64,000 nt of DNA from JACPPO01 sp965262505 (lineage in GTDB: Bacteria; Acidobacteriota; Vicinamibacteria; Vicinamibacterales; UBA2999), in assembly GCA_965262505.1 (NCBI GenBank), contig CBDHFM010000030.1, positions 5,352,931-5,416,930 on the forward strand, given 5' to 3'. The notes under the pieces were generated by a model, which saw only the letters and a program-made list of their open reading frames with translations, did no database searches and was not told the DNA's origin. Every line of letters begins with the position of its first letter. Within the stretch, counting starts at the first letter, position 1. Made by a program: the position numbers and the translations under genes. Of the stretch, positions 50,564 through 59,743 are shown piece after piece.

Positions 50564-51381
50564 GTCTCACGTCTCCGCCGCGCTCGATTCCCCAGCTCGT
50601 GGGGCCGTTGTAGTGCTGGCTGGCAAAGCCGGTCGCGGTGACGACCCCCGTGGCCTCCCCGCGACGGGCGACGATCTGTTCGCGCGTCGGCTGCACGTTG
50701 CCGGACTCGTCCCACGCGCGGCTCTGCAGGACGGCCGCTCCGCCGTCCCAGCGCCAGGGCGCGCGGAACCGGGTAAACGCCTTGGCGTGCGCCGGGTCCT
50801 GCAGCGCCGCCTCAGCCCAGCTCGTACCGCCGTCGGCTGAAACCATCACCTTCGAGATCCGTCCGGTAGCCGAGTAGGCGATGCCGGAGATCTCGTAGAA
50901 GCCTGGGCCGCTCAACGTCAGCCCCGCAGAGGGGTGAGTGATGAAGGACTTGACCTCCTGGAGAAAGTAGAACTGGTACGCCTCTCCGCTTGGCAGGATC
51001 GGCGCGTACGTTCTCGCCTCGTAGTAGCTCATGGCGGGCATCTCGACGAGCTTGATCCGCCGCAGCCACTTGATGTTCATGTTGCCTTCCCACCCGGGCA
51101 GGAGCAGGCGCATGGGATACCCGTTGCCGGGCATGAGACGCTCGCCGTTCTGGTACAAGGCGATCATCGCGTCGTCGAGCGCCTTCGTGATCGGCACGCT
51201 GCGGCTCACGGCCAGCGAGTCCGCGCCCTCGGCGACGAGCCACTTCGCCGTGGGGTCTATGCCGGTCTCCTCGAGCAGGGTGGAGAGCATTACGCCTGTC
51301 CATTCGGCGCACGAGACCAGGCCGTGCAGTTCCTGGACGGTGCCCTGGATTGGCTCCCTGGAGAAGAGCGGCGCGCTGTTA
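50550..51381 (-). pseudogene. Sulfite oxidase-like molybdenum enzyme, C-terminal part
   Basis: About 277 codons from the IS junction to the stop. Segments 'PIQGTVQELHGLVSCAEWTG', 'LMPGNGYPMRLLLPGWEGNM' and 'KWLRRIKLVEMP' are typical of the molybdopterin-binding and dimerisation domains of sulfite oxidase/SoxC. The frame continues exactly from the N-terminal part at 52685-53172 when the element 51382-52684 and one TTA are removed, restoring 'ECGGNSAPLFS'. As it stands the gene is interrupted and the enzyme should be absent unless the element excises. Confidence 0.85.
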
Positions 51382-52684
51382 GGGCTTGTCAGACAATTAC
51401 TGACTTTTGTGTTCTCGGAGCAGCGGGATGGATCGTGTAGTTCCAGTCGCCGTGAAAGCGATGCCGCTCGAGGCGTACCGTCGCCAGCTGCGCATCGGTG
51501 ACGGTGAGGCCACCCGGGTATGGGCCGCGGTCGAGTTCCGACCGAACGCGGAGTCCGGACCGACTGTGCGTCGAGCCAATGAGGCTCACGATCGTGGCCA
51601 AGTCGACGAGTGGGGTGCCGCGCCAATTCATCGCGATGTGCGAGAACACCCGATGCTCGATCTTGTTCCACTTGCTCGTACCCGGCGGAAAGTGACAGAC
51701 CGTGATCACCAAGCCCGTCCGATTGGCCAGACGCGGCAGTTCCCACTTCCACAACCGGAGGCGCGCCCCGTTGCTCCCGCCTGCATCCGCCGTGATCAAC
51801 AGCGACTGGGCTTGTCGATACGCCGGGCGACCCATGTGCTGCCACCAACGCTGGATCGACCGTACCGCGAAGCTCGCGGTGTCGTGATCGATCCCGACAC
51901 GCACCCAGCCTTCGTTGCGATGCAGATCGTAGATGCCATACGGAATGGCCTTCCCGCCCGTGGTGGCGGTGGCCGGGATCACGAAGTCGTGGACCTGTAC
52001 CCGCTGCGGCGTCTTCGCCGGGCGCCAGGTGCGGCCCGCGTTCTTGAACGCGCCGACCAGCTCCTTCTTCTTGGTGTCCACCGAAATCGTCGGCTGCTGT
52101 TGCCGTTGCGCGCGTCGCACGCGCCGGGCGATGTACCGAAACTGCGCGTCCCGATCGACATGCTGGCGGCCCTCACGAGTCTTGGCGTTGCCCTGCAGGC
52201 TGTAGCCCAGTCCGTGCAACAACTCGGCGACCACCGTGTGGCTGACGCGGTGGCCCAGACCGTCGAGCGCCACCGCCAACGTCCGTGCGCTCTGGCACGT
52301 CCACCGCAGCGGCGAGTCGGGATCGCCGGGGGCGGTCGGCTCAACCAACGCATCCAAATCGCGCAGCAGCGTCGCGTCGAGATCGATCGCGCGCTTGCGG
52401 CCGCCGCCCGCCCTTCGCGTCCGGCCGCCCGCGAGCGGCTCGTCCGCCGTCAATTCACGCAAACCGCGCTGGATGGTCGATGTCGCGATACCCGTGGCTC
52501 GGGCGACCAGCGCCGTGCCGCCATAACCGATCGCCTCGGCCTCAGTCGCCGCCCACACCCGGCGCGATCGCTCCGTGAGCACGGGCGCCAGCGCTGCATG
52601 CTTTGCCCGCAGGGTGGCCACCTCCACGGGCGCAGCGTACTACTCGCCGATCAACAGTACAAGCAGTTATTTCCTTGCAGGCTC
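51382..52684 (-). mobile_element. ISAzo13-type insertion sequence, complete copy
   Basis: 1303 bp flanked by a 3-bp duplication (TTA at 51379-51381 and 52685-52687). The ends are imperfect inverted repeats (GGGCTTGTCAGACAATTACT against GAGCCTGCAAGGAAATAACT read on the minus strand). It interrupts the sulfite oxidase gene between the codons for Gly and Asn of 'ECGGN'. The truncated relative lies at 41334. Confidence 0.88.
51389..52627 (-). CDS. ISAzo13-type transposase
   Basis: 412 residues, intact. The N-terminal helix-turn-helix region ('IGYGGTALVARATGIATSTI') is followed by a DDE domain with 'TISVDTKKKELVGAFKN' (Asp), 'LLITADAGGSNGARLRLWKW' (Asp) and 'PGTSKWNKIEHRVFSH' (Glu), the pattern of the Rhodopirellula-type/ISAzo13 family. 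It should be active and capable of mobilising the copy that interrupts the sulfite oxidase gene. Confidence 0.85.
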   Translation of the reverse strand: MEVATLRAKHAALAPVLTERSRRVWAATEAEAIGYGGTALVARATGIATSTIQRGLRELTADEPLAGGRTRRAGGGRKRAIDLDATLLRDLDALVEPTAPGDPDSPLRWTCQSARTLAVALDGLGHRVSHTVVAELLHGLGYSLQGNAKTREGRQHVDRDAQFRYIARRVRRAQRQQQPTISVDTKKKELVGAFKNAGRTWRPAKTPQRVQVHDFVIPATATTGGKAIPYGIYDLHRNEGWVRVGIDHDTASFAVRSIQRWWQHMGRPAYRQAQSLLITADAGGSNGARLRLWKWELPRLANRTGLVITVCHFPPGTSKWNKIEHRVFSHIAMNWRGTPLVDLATIVSLIGSTHSRSGLRVRSELDRGPYPGGLTVTDAQLATVRLERHRFHGDWNYTIHPAAPRTQKSVIV

Positions 52685-53172
52685 TTACCTCCGCATTCGA
52701 CGAACGTCATACGCGAGACCATCGGGTAGCGTGCGAGCGCGTCGAGCGTGAACGCGAGCGGCCGCTGGACCAGCCCGTGTATCAGCAGGCGGTGCCCGTC
52801 GGGGTCGATGTCCGGGTTGCCCGAGTGCGAAATGACGAAGTGCAGGCCGTTCGGGGTGAACGTGCCGTTGAGCAAGTGATGCGGCGTGCGCGCGTGCTGA
52901 GTGCGCGGTTCACCTCTGGGGTTGCTCAGTATGCGTGCGGCGCTCTGTTCGAACCGCGACGGCGTGCCATACGCAGTCACGGGAGCGCCAGCCATTGCGC
53001 TCCACGGATCATCGGCGAGTGACTGCGCGGCTGCAGAGCCGCTCAGCGCGTAGCCAGTCACGGCCGCGGCAAAGGCGGCGCTGCCCGTGAGGAACGTGCG
53101 GCGGTGAAGTAGTCCGTTTCCAGCAACGACTTCCAGGTCTTTCCATTCCCGCGCTGAGTGACGGTGTCGCAT
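52685..53172 (-). pseudogene. Sulfite oxidase-like molybdenum enzyme, N-terminal part
   Basis: 162 codons ending at the IS. A Tat signal ('RRTFLTGSAAFAAAVTG') is followed by 'HHLLNGTFTPNGLHFVISHS', 'DPDGHRLLIHGLVQRPLAFT' and 'RMTFVECGGN', in which the Cys of 'ECGGN' is the expected molybdenum ligand. The element enters two codons after that Cys. The intact gene would encode about 440 residues exported by the Tat system. Partner cytochrome at 50027. Confidence 0.85.
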
Positions 53173-53240
53173 GACGCCTCCTGATTCTCGCGGGTCAATT
53201 AGACACCCAGCGACACCGTGCTGTCATCCCTTCCGCGTCG

Positions 53241-53275
53241 GTCAGTCCCGACTCCGACGGCCTTGGCTTTCGGCG
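53241..53275 (+). promoter_or_regulatory. Decayed copy of the kinase-derived leader
   Basis: 'gtcagtcccgactccgacgg' then 'ccttggctttcggcgc' matches 'atcaggcccgactccgatgg' and 'ccctagcttccggcac' of the copy at 43982-44016 with scattered changes. The ATG has become ACG and the TATAAT is lost. It lies 36 bp before the start of the FMN dehydrogenase gene, the same placement as the intact copies have. Confidence 0.5.
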
Positions 53276-53310
53276 CTTGACAGGCCTTGCGCGGTAGCGA
53301 TAATTCGTTC

Positions 53311-54573
53311 ATGGATTCCAGCGACCGGTCCGCAAGCCGCCGGCAGTTACTGAGGTGGCTGGCCGGCAGTCCGTTGCTCGCCTTTCCCGGCCTTGCAGCT
53401 CTTGCCGCGCAAGTTCCCGCGGCGCGGCCGCAGCAGCGCCCGGATCCCATGCTCTGGGCTCCGGACGACCTGCAGAACCTCATTGGCGACCCCGCGGCCG
53501 CGATCAACGTTTTTGATTTCGAGCCGGTCATGCGCACGAACGTGCCGCCTGCGCACTTCGGCTACATGGCATCAGGGATCGACGACGAGGTGACGTTGCG
53601 CGCCAACCGAGAAGGCTTTCTGAAATTCCAGTTCAGGCCGAGGCGCCTCGTTGATGTCAGCAGGGTCGACATGAGCACCGACATTCTTGGTGTGCGATAC
53701 GACACGCCGATTGTCCTCGCGCCCGTTGGCGGCCATCGATCCTTTCACGCCGCGGGCGAGGAGGCCGTTGCGAGGGCGGCAAGGGTCGGCAACCATCTGA
53801 TGATCCTGTCGACCCAGTCCACGACTGCGCCCGAGGTGGTGATGGCCGAGCGCGGGGCGCCAATCTGGTACCAGCTCTACGCGACCAACAAGTGGGACGT
53901 CACCGCAGCCCACCTGGCGCGCGCGGAACGGGCCGGTTGCCTCGCGGTCGCGGTGACGGTGGATCGCAACGGCGGTCGTAACCAGGAAACCCGGTTCCGG
54001 CTGGAGCGCACCGACACGCGCGATTGCTCGGTCTGCCACGACAGGAGCAGCCTCGAGTCGAGGTACCAGAGAAGGCCGATGTACGAAGGCGTGGATCTTT
54101 CTGGTCTTGCCAACATCCAATCCTCCGCCATGACCTGGGACACCATCAAGCGGATGCGCGACACGACCAGCATGAAGCTCCTAATCAAGGGGATCCTCGC
54201 GCACGAGGACGCGGAGCTCGCCGTCCGGGCTGGCCTGGACGGCATCATCGTCTCGAACCACTGCGCCCGGAGCGAGGACAGCGGACGCTCGACGATCGAC
54301 GCCTTGCCGGAGATCGTGGAAGTAGTTGGCGGCCGGATGCCGATCCTGATCGACAGCGGCTTCCGTCGCGGCACCGATATCGCCAAGGCGCTGTGCATGG
54401 GCGCCACCGCCGTCTGTGTCGGCCGGCCCTATATCTGGGGCCTGGGCGCATTCGGTCAGCCCGGGGTCGAGCGAGTTCTGGAGCTGTTGCGCATCGAGCT
54501 GCTCGCCATCATGCAGCAGGTTGGCGCGCCCTCGATCGAGCAGCTCGTGCCCGCGATGGTGCGCAGGATCTGA
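53311..54573 (+). CDS. FMN-dependent alpha-hydroxy-acid dehydrogenase/oxidase, exported
   Basis: 420 residues from the ATG at 53311. Tat-type signal ('SRRQLLRWLAG'). FMN-binding TIM barrel of the lactate/glycolate oxidase family: 'HFGYMASGIDDEVTLRANRE', 'LAPVGGHRSFHAAGEEAVAR', 'WYQLYATNKWDV', 'LIKGILAHEDAELAVRAGLD' and 'GGRMPILIDSGFRRGTDIAK'. The active-site 'SNHGGR' is 'SNHCAR' here (His317, Cys318, Ala319, Arg320). The catalytic His and Arg are kept but both glycines are replaced, which could alter the loop over FMN. Substrate unknown. Confidence 0.8.
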   Translation: MDSSDRSASRRQLLRWLAGSPLLAFPGLAALAAQVPAARPQQRPDPMLWAPDDLQNLIGDPAAAINVFDFEPVMRTNVPPAHFGYMASGIDDEVTLRANREGFLKFQFRPRRLVDVSRVDMSTDILGVRYDTPIVLAPVGGHRSFHAAGEEAVARAARVGNHLMILSTQSTTAPEVVMAERGAPIWYQLYATNKWDVTAAHLARAERAGCLAVAVTVDRNGGRNQETRFRLERTDTRDCSVCHDRSSLESRYQRRPMYEGVDLSGLANIQSSAMTWDTIKRMRDTTSMKLLIKGILAHEDAELAVRAGLDGIIVSNHCARSEDSGRSTIDALPEIVEVVGGRMPILIDSGFRRGTDIAKALCMGATAVCVGRPYIWGLGAFGQPGVERVLELLRIELLAIMQQVGAPSIEQLVPAMVRRI

Positions 54574-54672
54574 TCGATACCTCCCTTGCGGAAACGCACG
54601 GTGATCCTGCAGTGAAATAGCAGACGTTTCCGGGGCGTCCTTCAGGCCGGTGCTCCCGGCGAGCGAGCGCTT

Positions 54673-55875
54673 TCAGTTTCCGTCGACCGGCACAAACTTC
54701 TGAATGCGTTTGCCGGTCTCGACCTCGCCCGTGTAGATGTTCCCGTTGGAATCGGTGGCGACGCCATCGATGAAATGGAACTGTCCGGCCATGCGGCCGT
54801 TGTTTCCGATCGAGCCGACGGTCGTGCCCGTCTGGCGGTCGACGATCCAGACTTTATTGTTCGCGCCGTCCGCAACGAAGACGTGCTTCTGCTCCGGATC
54901 GGCCGAGAAGGCGAGGTTGAACACGGTTCCGCAGGGGCCGTACGTATCGTTGCCAGGCCCTCCGCATTCTGACCCTCGGGCCGGCGTCGAGGGATGAATC
55001 CAGAACTGCGTCACGAACTCACCCTGCTTCGTAAAGACCTGCACTCTATCGTTGCCACGATCGCACACGTAGACCAGTCCGTCCCGCGAGATATGGATGC
55101 AGTGAAGGACCACGAAATCGTCGATGTCCGGAGGAGGACCGGATGTGTCATACGGCGGCACCCGGTCATTGCTGATCTCGCTCAACGGCTGTCCCTTGCC
55201 GCCCCAACCGCGCTTGAATGCACCTGTATCCATGTCAAAGACGAGGATGCGCTTGTTGATGAACTCGGTGTCGGCCACGTAGAGTTCGCGCGCCTCGTCG
55301 TCGAAATCAAACCCGGCCACGCCGCTGATGAGAATGTCGGTCTGCTGGTTGTTCTCTACGAGCGGCGGCGGGGTTTGCCCCTCGGGCACGGGCGGTGGCC
55401 GCCGGCCGAAATCCCAGAGCAACTTGCCATCGCTGGTGAATTTTAGAATGCTGCTGCCCGGTCGCGTTCCGGATATCCAGACGTTTCCCTCCCCATCCAC
55501 GGCGATGGTCTGTTCTCGGGGCCAGTTGGGGACGTAGCCCGGGCCGCCCCAGGCTTGCAGCAGGTTGCCCTCGGCATCGAATTCGAGCACCGCGGGTCCC
55601 GCGATGCAGCAATCGGTGCGCGGAGGCGTGGTCGATGCACCGTTTTCGTCTGGCCTGATTCCGCGCGAGCGGTTGAACACCCAGATGTGATCGTCCTTGT
55701 CCACGACGAGCGTGGGGACCTGCTGCATGATCCATTTGTTCGGCAACGGCTTCGGCCAGAAGGGGTCCACCTTGTAGGCGGGTGGCTCCTGCGCCCCCAG
55801 CCCAGACGCCACGCCCAGGACCACCAGGCCGCACGTCACGATCGTCCGCACACACGCCGCTCCCTGCGTATTCAT
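54673..55875 (-). CDS. Exported NHL/six-bladed beta-propeller protein
   Basis: 400 residues. Signal peptide ends 'SGLGAQ'. Repeated blade motifs: 'VLEFDAEGNLLQAWGGPGYV', 'ILVFDMDTGAFKRGWGGKGQ', 'VQVFTKQGEFVTQFWIHP' and 'VWIVDRQTGTTVGSIGNNGR', typical of NHL propellers and peptidylglycine monooxygenase-like lyase domains. Cys residues (CCIAGP, SECGGPG, YGPCGT) could form disulphides. It starts within the end of the upstream hydrolase gene (ATGA overlap), so both are co-expressed. Likely a periplasmic or secreted scaffold or lyase; substrate unknown. Confidence 0.75.
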   Translation of the reverse strand: MNTQGAACVRTIVTCGLVVLGVASGLGAQEPPAYKVDPFWPKPLPNKWIMQQVPTLVVDKDDHIWVFNRSRGIRPDENGASTTPPRTDCCIAGPAVLEFDAEGNLLQAWGGPGYVPNWPREQTIAVDGEGNVWISGTRPGSSILKFTSDGKLLWDFGRRPPPVPEGQTPPPLVENNQQTDILISGVAGFDFDDEARELYVADTEFINKRILVFDMDTGAFKRGWGGKGQPLSEISNDRVPPYDTSGPPPDIDDFVVLHCIHISRDGLVYVCDRGNDRVQVFTKQGEFVTQFWIHPSTPARGSECGGPGNDTYGPCGTVFNLAFSADPEQKHVFVADGANNKVWIVDRQTGTTVGSIGNNGRMAGQFHFIDGVATDSNGNIYTGEVETGKRIQKFVPVDGN

Positions 55876-56762
55876 GCAATCACGGGCCGATGCACCCGAA
55901 GGAACGAGCGTATGTGGCGCACCGCCAGCGGAATTCTCTCGGGGGGCTCTTTCCACGGATAGAGGCTCACTTCGGAGTTCGGCGCAAGCAGCGCGGACTC
56001 CATGGCAACGGCATACGGGTGCGCCGGTACGTCGTCCGGCAGGACCAGGATGGGCGTCTGGCAGGCGCGCACGAAATCGCGGGTCACGGTGTAGACGAAG
56101 TCGGCGTCGGTGCGGTACATCTTGGTGAGGAACGCGTCGACCATCGGCATCGTGATCTCGGGCCGGCGGGCGGTCAACGCTGCACCCCAACCCTTCATAT
56201 TGCCCTCGTAGAAGAGGTCGGGCATCTCCGGACGGAAACCGAGGGGCTGTGCCAGCACGGCAGCGACGATACGATCCGGCGCCCGCCGTAACAGGTTCCA
56301 GATGAACGGGCCGCCGATGCAGAATCCCATCACCATGAATCTGTCGATGCCCAGATGATCCATGAGGCCGAGGTGGTCGTCGGTGTGCGAGTCCCAGGGC
56401 CGGTCGATCTCGAGCGGGCCGGAGGATTGGCCCTCGATGCCGTTGCGCAAGTCCGCAGTGACGCAGCGATACTCGTCCTGGAACTCCTCGGTCGGATCGA
56501 ACGGCCCTCTCTCGGTGAACATGGAGATTCTCGAGTTCAATCCCCCGCCCGGGATCACTAACAGCGGGAAACCGGTGCCGGCCTCCTGGTAACGGATGCG
56601 GACGTTGCCTCTTTCGTAAAACGGCATGGCGATGTCCCCCTCTGGACCAGGCTGTTGTGCGAGCGCGCGCGGCACAGCGGCTGCTGCCGCCGCCACCGCG
56701 CCCGCTTTCAGCAGGTCGCGTCTGGTCGAATCCACAGTTGGCTCCCTTCGTGATACACGCAT
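55872..56762 (-). CDS. Exported alpha/beta hydrolase with Cys nucleophile
   Basis: 296 residues. Tat signal 'STRRDLLKAGAVAAAAAAVP'. The hydrolase fold is recognisable from 'GTGFPLLVIPGGGLNSRISM' (oxyanion region), 'VMGFCIGGPFIWNLLRRAPD' and 'SHTDDHLGLMDHLGI'. The nucleophile elbow carries Cys (GFCIGG) instead of Ser, as in dienelactone hydrolases. The enzyme is exported and lies directly before the beta-propeller gene, to which it is translationally coupled. Substrate unknown; a role in aromatic lactone turnover would fit the region but is inference. Confidence 0.75.
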   Translation of the reverse strand: MRVSRREPTVDSTRRDLLKAGAVAAAAAAVPRALAQQPGPEGDIAMPFYERGNVRIRYQEAGTGFPLLVIPGGGLNSRISMFTERGPFDPTEEFQDEYRCVTADLRNGIEGQSSGPLEIDRPWDSHTDDHLGLMDHLGIDRFMVMGFCIGGPFIWNLLRRAPDRIVAAVLAQPLGFRPEMPDLFYEGNMKGWGAALTARRPEITMPMVDAFLTKMYRTDADFVYTVTRDFVRACQTPILVLPDDVPAHPYAVAMESALLAPNSEVSLYPWKEPPERIPLAVRHIRSFLRVHRPVIA

Positions 56763-56870
56763 TGTCCCGGCGCTACGTGCTCGACGTGCCGGCGCGGATG
56801 ACAGAGTGTCCCCGGAGCGGCAGCAGAGTCAAGTACGTAAGGCGCTTCCTGATGACCTAGCAGCCCGTGG

Positions 56871-58223
56871 TTAAAGGTCGCCTTCTGACGCGCCAACAGG
56901 TAGCAGCTCGAAACGATGATTCGGCGTAAAAACGGACGCCTGATCGTCGGATGGCGTGTGGTGGTCGCGCCAGCGGCGCTCCACGCGCGTCCACAGCGCG
57001 ATGACGAGCGCCACAATCGTCGCCAGGTGGCCCTGCAGGCTCCGCGGCGTGCCGACGCCGACGAGCGACCGCATCAAGAGGCCCAGATTGAAGCCGCCGA
57101 TATGGACGAGTAAACGTTTCAGGATGTTGGTGTGCCCTCGCAGATGCGTGCGCCGCATCCCACCGGTTTCAGAGAGATGCGCATTCGGTCGTTCGAGATA
57201 CTCACTCCGTCGACGCGACAAGGCCAACCCACGCACGCCCCGGATGCGTCGACGATTCGCGTACACCGCGTCGCGCGCCGCCGCCTGGTGCGTCCAGTTG
57301 CGCCGGCCGCGATCGGGCTCCGCGATATAGGTCCGCAGGTCGAGTGTCGCGAGATCCACCAGCGTCTGATTACTGTGGTATCCCTTGTCGGCCACGACCT
57401 CGTCGATGATCGCCGTGTGCCCGTCGGTCGCCACCGCCACGGCTTCGAGCTCTTCGGCCGTCGTGGTGACCGTCTCCGCGATCGTCGTCGTATCGCCCTG
57501 ATCGGCGCCCTGCACCGTCACGCCCACGATCGCCCCAGTCTCCAGGTCGACGGCGTGCTCAGCCTTGTGGGCCAGATGCGTACGCCCGTCCTTCATTTTC
57601 GTGATCCGCGCATCAGGGTCGTGTGGATGCCGCCAGTCGGTATTGCAGCCCTTCTTCGGGCGCTTGCGATCAAGGCGCGCTAAGTCCGCCCGTGTCGGCG
57701 TCTCGATGCCCGAGGCCTGTGCGAGCCGCGTCAAGAACTCCTGATACGTCTCGCCGGAGTCGCGGCGCACGATGCTCCGCAAGGCGGCATTGGCTTCGAG
57801 GGTCGTGGCATCGATCCCGATCGTCTTGCCCTTCACGCGATCGGCCGTCGCCAGCACCTGCAGGATCCACGTGAAGACCGCCCGGTGCGTCTCGAGGTCG
57901 ATCAGCCGCCGCGTCCGGGAGATCGTCGAGTGCTCGGGTGTCGCCTCATCGAGGCCCAACCCGAGAAAGCCGCGCAGCGCCAGCGAGTCGGCAGTCCGCC
58001 AGGCGATCCCACGCTCCGAATCGATGCCCTCGAAGTACCCGATCAAGAGCAGCCGGAAATAGGTCCCCGGCAGCAGACTGGGACGGCCGACCGTCGCGGC
58101 GTAGAACGGGGCGCACTGCGCCTCGACGCACGCGTCGAACGCGTGCGTGTCCAGGACCTGATTTAGCCGCTGATAGAACGGATGCCCGCCCGTAACCGGC
58201 AACGCGTTCGTCGCGATCCACAA
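56871..58223 (-). pseudogene. IS1182-type transposase, interrupted at its 5' end
   Basis: About 450 codons are intact after the nested IS: 'GRPSLLPGTYFRLLLIGYFE', 'TIGIDATTLEANAALRSIVR', 'VVADKGYHSNQTLVDLATLD' and 'AHKAEHAVDLETGAIVG' include the DDE-type Asp residues. The first 14 codons (MAMSRRKDRARTPG) lie beyond the IS3 at 59659-59618. A TTG at 58223 gives a protein lacking these residues; whether that is made is unknown. It has no frameshift, unlike copy 1. Confidence 0.8.
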
Positions 58224-58410
58224 TCCGGGTGTGGGCCTGATCCGATTCGGTGGACGGTTTAGCTACGCTGTTTGAGTCTCCGTTGTTCTTTCGTTCGTTC
58301 ACAACAACGATGATGGGTGTGGGCGCTGTGGGAATCTCGCGTTCTGTGCGAGATTTCCAAATCCCTGTGGGCGCGTTCTGTGCGTCCGCAGGGATGGCAG
58401 CGTCCATGCC

Positions 58411-59303
58411 CTACGCCGCCTGCCGTTCGAAGGCGGCCGGACTGATCTGGCCGAGCGTCGAGTGGCGACGTCGCTGGTGATAGAACACGTCGATGTGATC
58501 GAACAACTCCATCTTCGCGTCGCCGTGACTGTCGACGTGTTCGCCGCGCTCGCTCTTGACGGTCGAGAAGAAGCTCTCCATGACGGCATTGTCCCAGCAG
58601 TTGCCACGTCGGCTCATGCTGCAGACGATGCCACGCGCCTCGAGGAGGTCCTGATAATCCTCGCTTGCGTACGTACAACCCTGATCGGAATGATGGAGGA
58701 GGCCGATGTCCGGGCACCGGCGCTTGAGCGCCATCTCCAAGGCCTTGATGGTCACGTGCCGGTCGTTCACCGCGCTGACGGCCCACCCCACGATGAACCG
58801 CGAGCACAGATCCAAGACCGCCGCGAGGTACAGGTTACCGCTGCTGCCGATGACGAACTCGGTCGTGTCGCCGACCCACCGCTGATTCGGGGCGTCCGCC
58901 TCGAACTGGCGGTCGAGCAGATTCGCCGCGACCGGCTGGTCGTGATCGCTCATGGTGGTTACTTTGTCACGCTTCCGGGCCCGTGCGACCAGGCCTTCTT
59001 CCTGCATCAGCCGGACGACCCGTTTGCGACTCACCTGCTCGTCCTGCTCGATCAGGTCTTCGTGAATGCGCGGGCTGCCATAGCGCTGTTTGCTCGCGTC
59101 AACGGACGCTTGGACGAGGACCTTCACCCGCCGGTCGTCTCGTGATCGTGCCGATTCCGGGCGTCGTTGCCACGCGTAGAACCCGCTGCGTGTGACCGCG
59201 AGACACCGGCACAGAATGATGACGGTGTGCCTGGCCTTCTCCACGGCAATGAACCGAAATCTTCCCGGCTCTGCTTCGCGAAGAAGGCCGTCGCTTTTTT
59301 TAA
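58411..59303 (-). CDS. IS3-family transposase OrfB (catalytic, made by frameshift)
   Basis: The catalytic part, reached from orfA by a -1 shift at seven consecutive A residues on the minus strand (59295-59301). 'AVTRSGFYAWQRRPESARSR' opens the domain; the DDE residues are in 'RWVGDTTEFVIGS', 'LLHHSDQGCTYASEDYQDLL' and 'NAVMESFFSTVKSE'. The C-terminus 'YHQRRRHSTLGQISPAAFER' is typical. Intact frame, so the element is probably active. Confidence 0.85.
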
Positions 59304-59603
59304 GATGTCGCGCTCCTCGGCGAGGATGCGATTCTCTTTGCGCAGCCGAGCCAGCTCCTCCCGCTCGGCGGTCGTCAGACCGGTACGGCCCCCGCTGCGG
59401 TCGGCGCGCGCCCGCTCGACCCATTGCCGCAAGGCCGATTCGGTAAGATCCAACTCGCGGGCGACGGCGCCGACCGTCTTCCCCTCTTCCAACACCAGCC
59501 GGACCGCCCCAGCCCGGAACTCGTCACTGAATTGCCGGCGTGACCGCCGACGTGTGGTTGCTGCCATTCGGGACATCGTCTCCACCTTTCGGAACGTGTC
59601 CAC
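59124..59603 (-). CDS. IS3-family OrfA (DNA-binding) with frameshift site
   Basis: OrfA begins at 59603 and shows 'RRQFSDEFRAGAVRLVLEEG' and 'VGAVARELDLTESALRQWVE', the helix-turn-helix of IS3 transposases, then a leucine-zipper-like 'ELARLRKENRILAEERDILK'. The seven-A slippery run at 59295-59301 follows. The frame itself stays open to 59124, longer than usual, but the functional OrfA is expected to end or shift at the slippery site. Confidence 0.82.
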   Translation of the reverse strand: MDTFRKVETMSRMAATTRRRSRRQFSDEFRAGAVRLVLEEGKTVGAVARELDLTESALRQWVERARADRSGGRTGLTTAEREELARLRKENRILAEERDILKKATAFFAKQSREDFGSLPWRRPGTPSSFCAGVSRSHAAGSTRGNDARNRHDHETTGG

Positions 59604-59743
59604 GAGATCGGATCAAGCCCAGGTGTCCGTGCCCGGTCCTTACGTCGACTCATGGCCATGCGGGAGTGTAGTACGCGGGATCAGTCGTGTCGATCCCTTT
59701 CGGCCCTTTAACCACAGGCTGCTAGGCCAGAAGTCTCCCTTAC

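Larger units (their letters stand above)
58232..59621 (-). mobile_element. IS3-family insertion sequence nested in the IS1182-type element
   Basis: 1390 bp with inverted repeats TGGGCCTGATCCGAT and ATCGGATCAAGCCCA and a 4-bp duplication GGTG (58228-58231 and 59622-59625). It carries orfA and orfB in different frames. It inserted after codon 14 of the IS1182-type transposase gene. The clean duplication shows a recent simple insertion. Confidence 0.88.
56857..59725 (-). mobile_element. IS1182-type element, copy 2, split by a nested IS
   Basis: Both outer ends carry CTAGCAG/CTGCTAG followed by a 'GTGGTTAAAGG' repeat, at 56857 and 59725. Inside, a transposase gene on the minus strand is complete except that the IS3 element at 58232-59621 has entered codon 14-15. 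Without that insertion the element would be about 1.47 kb. Copy 1 lies at 9690-11151. Confidence 0.82.
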
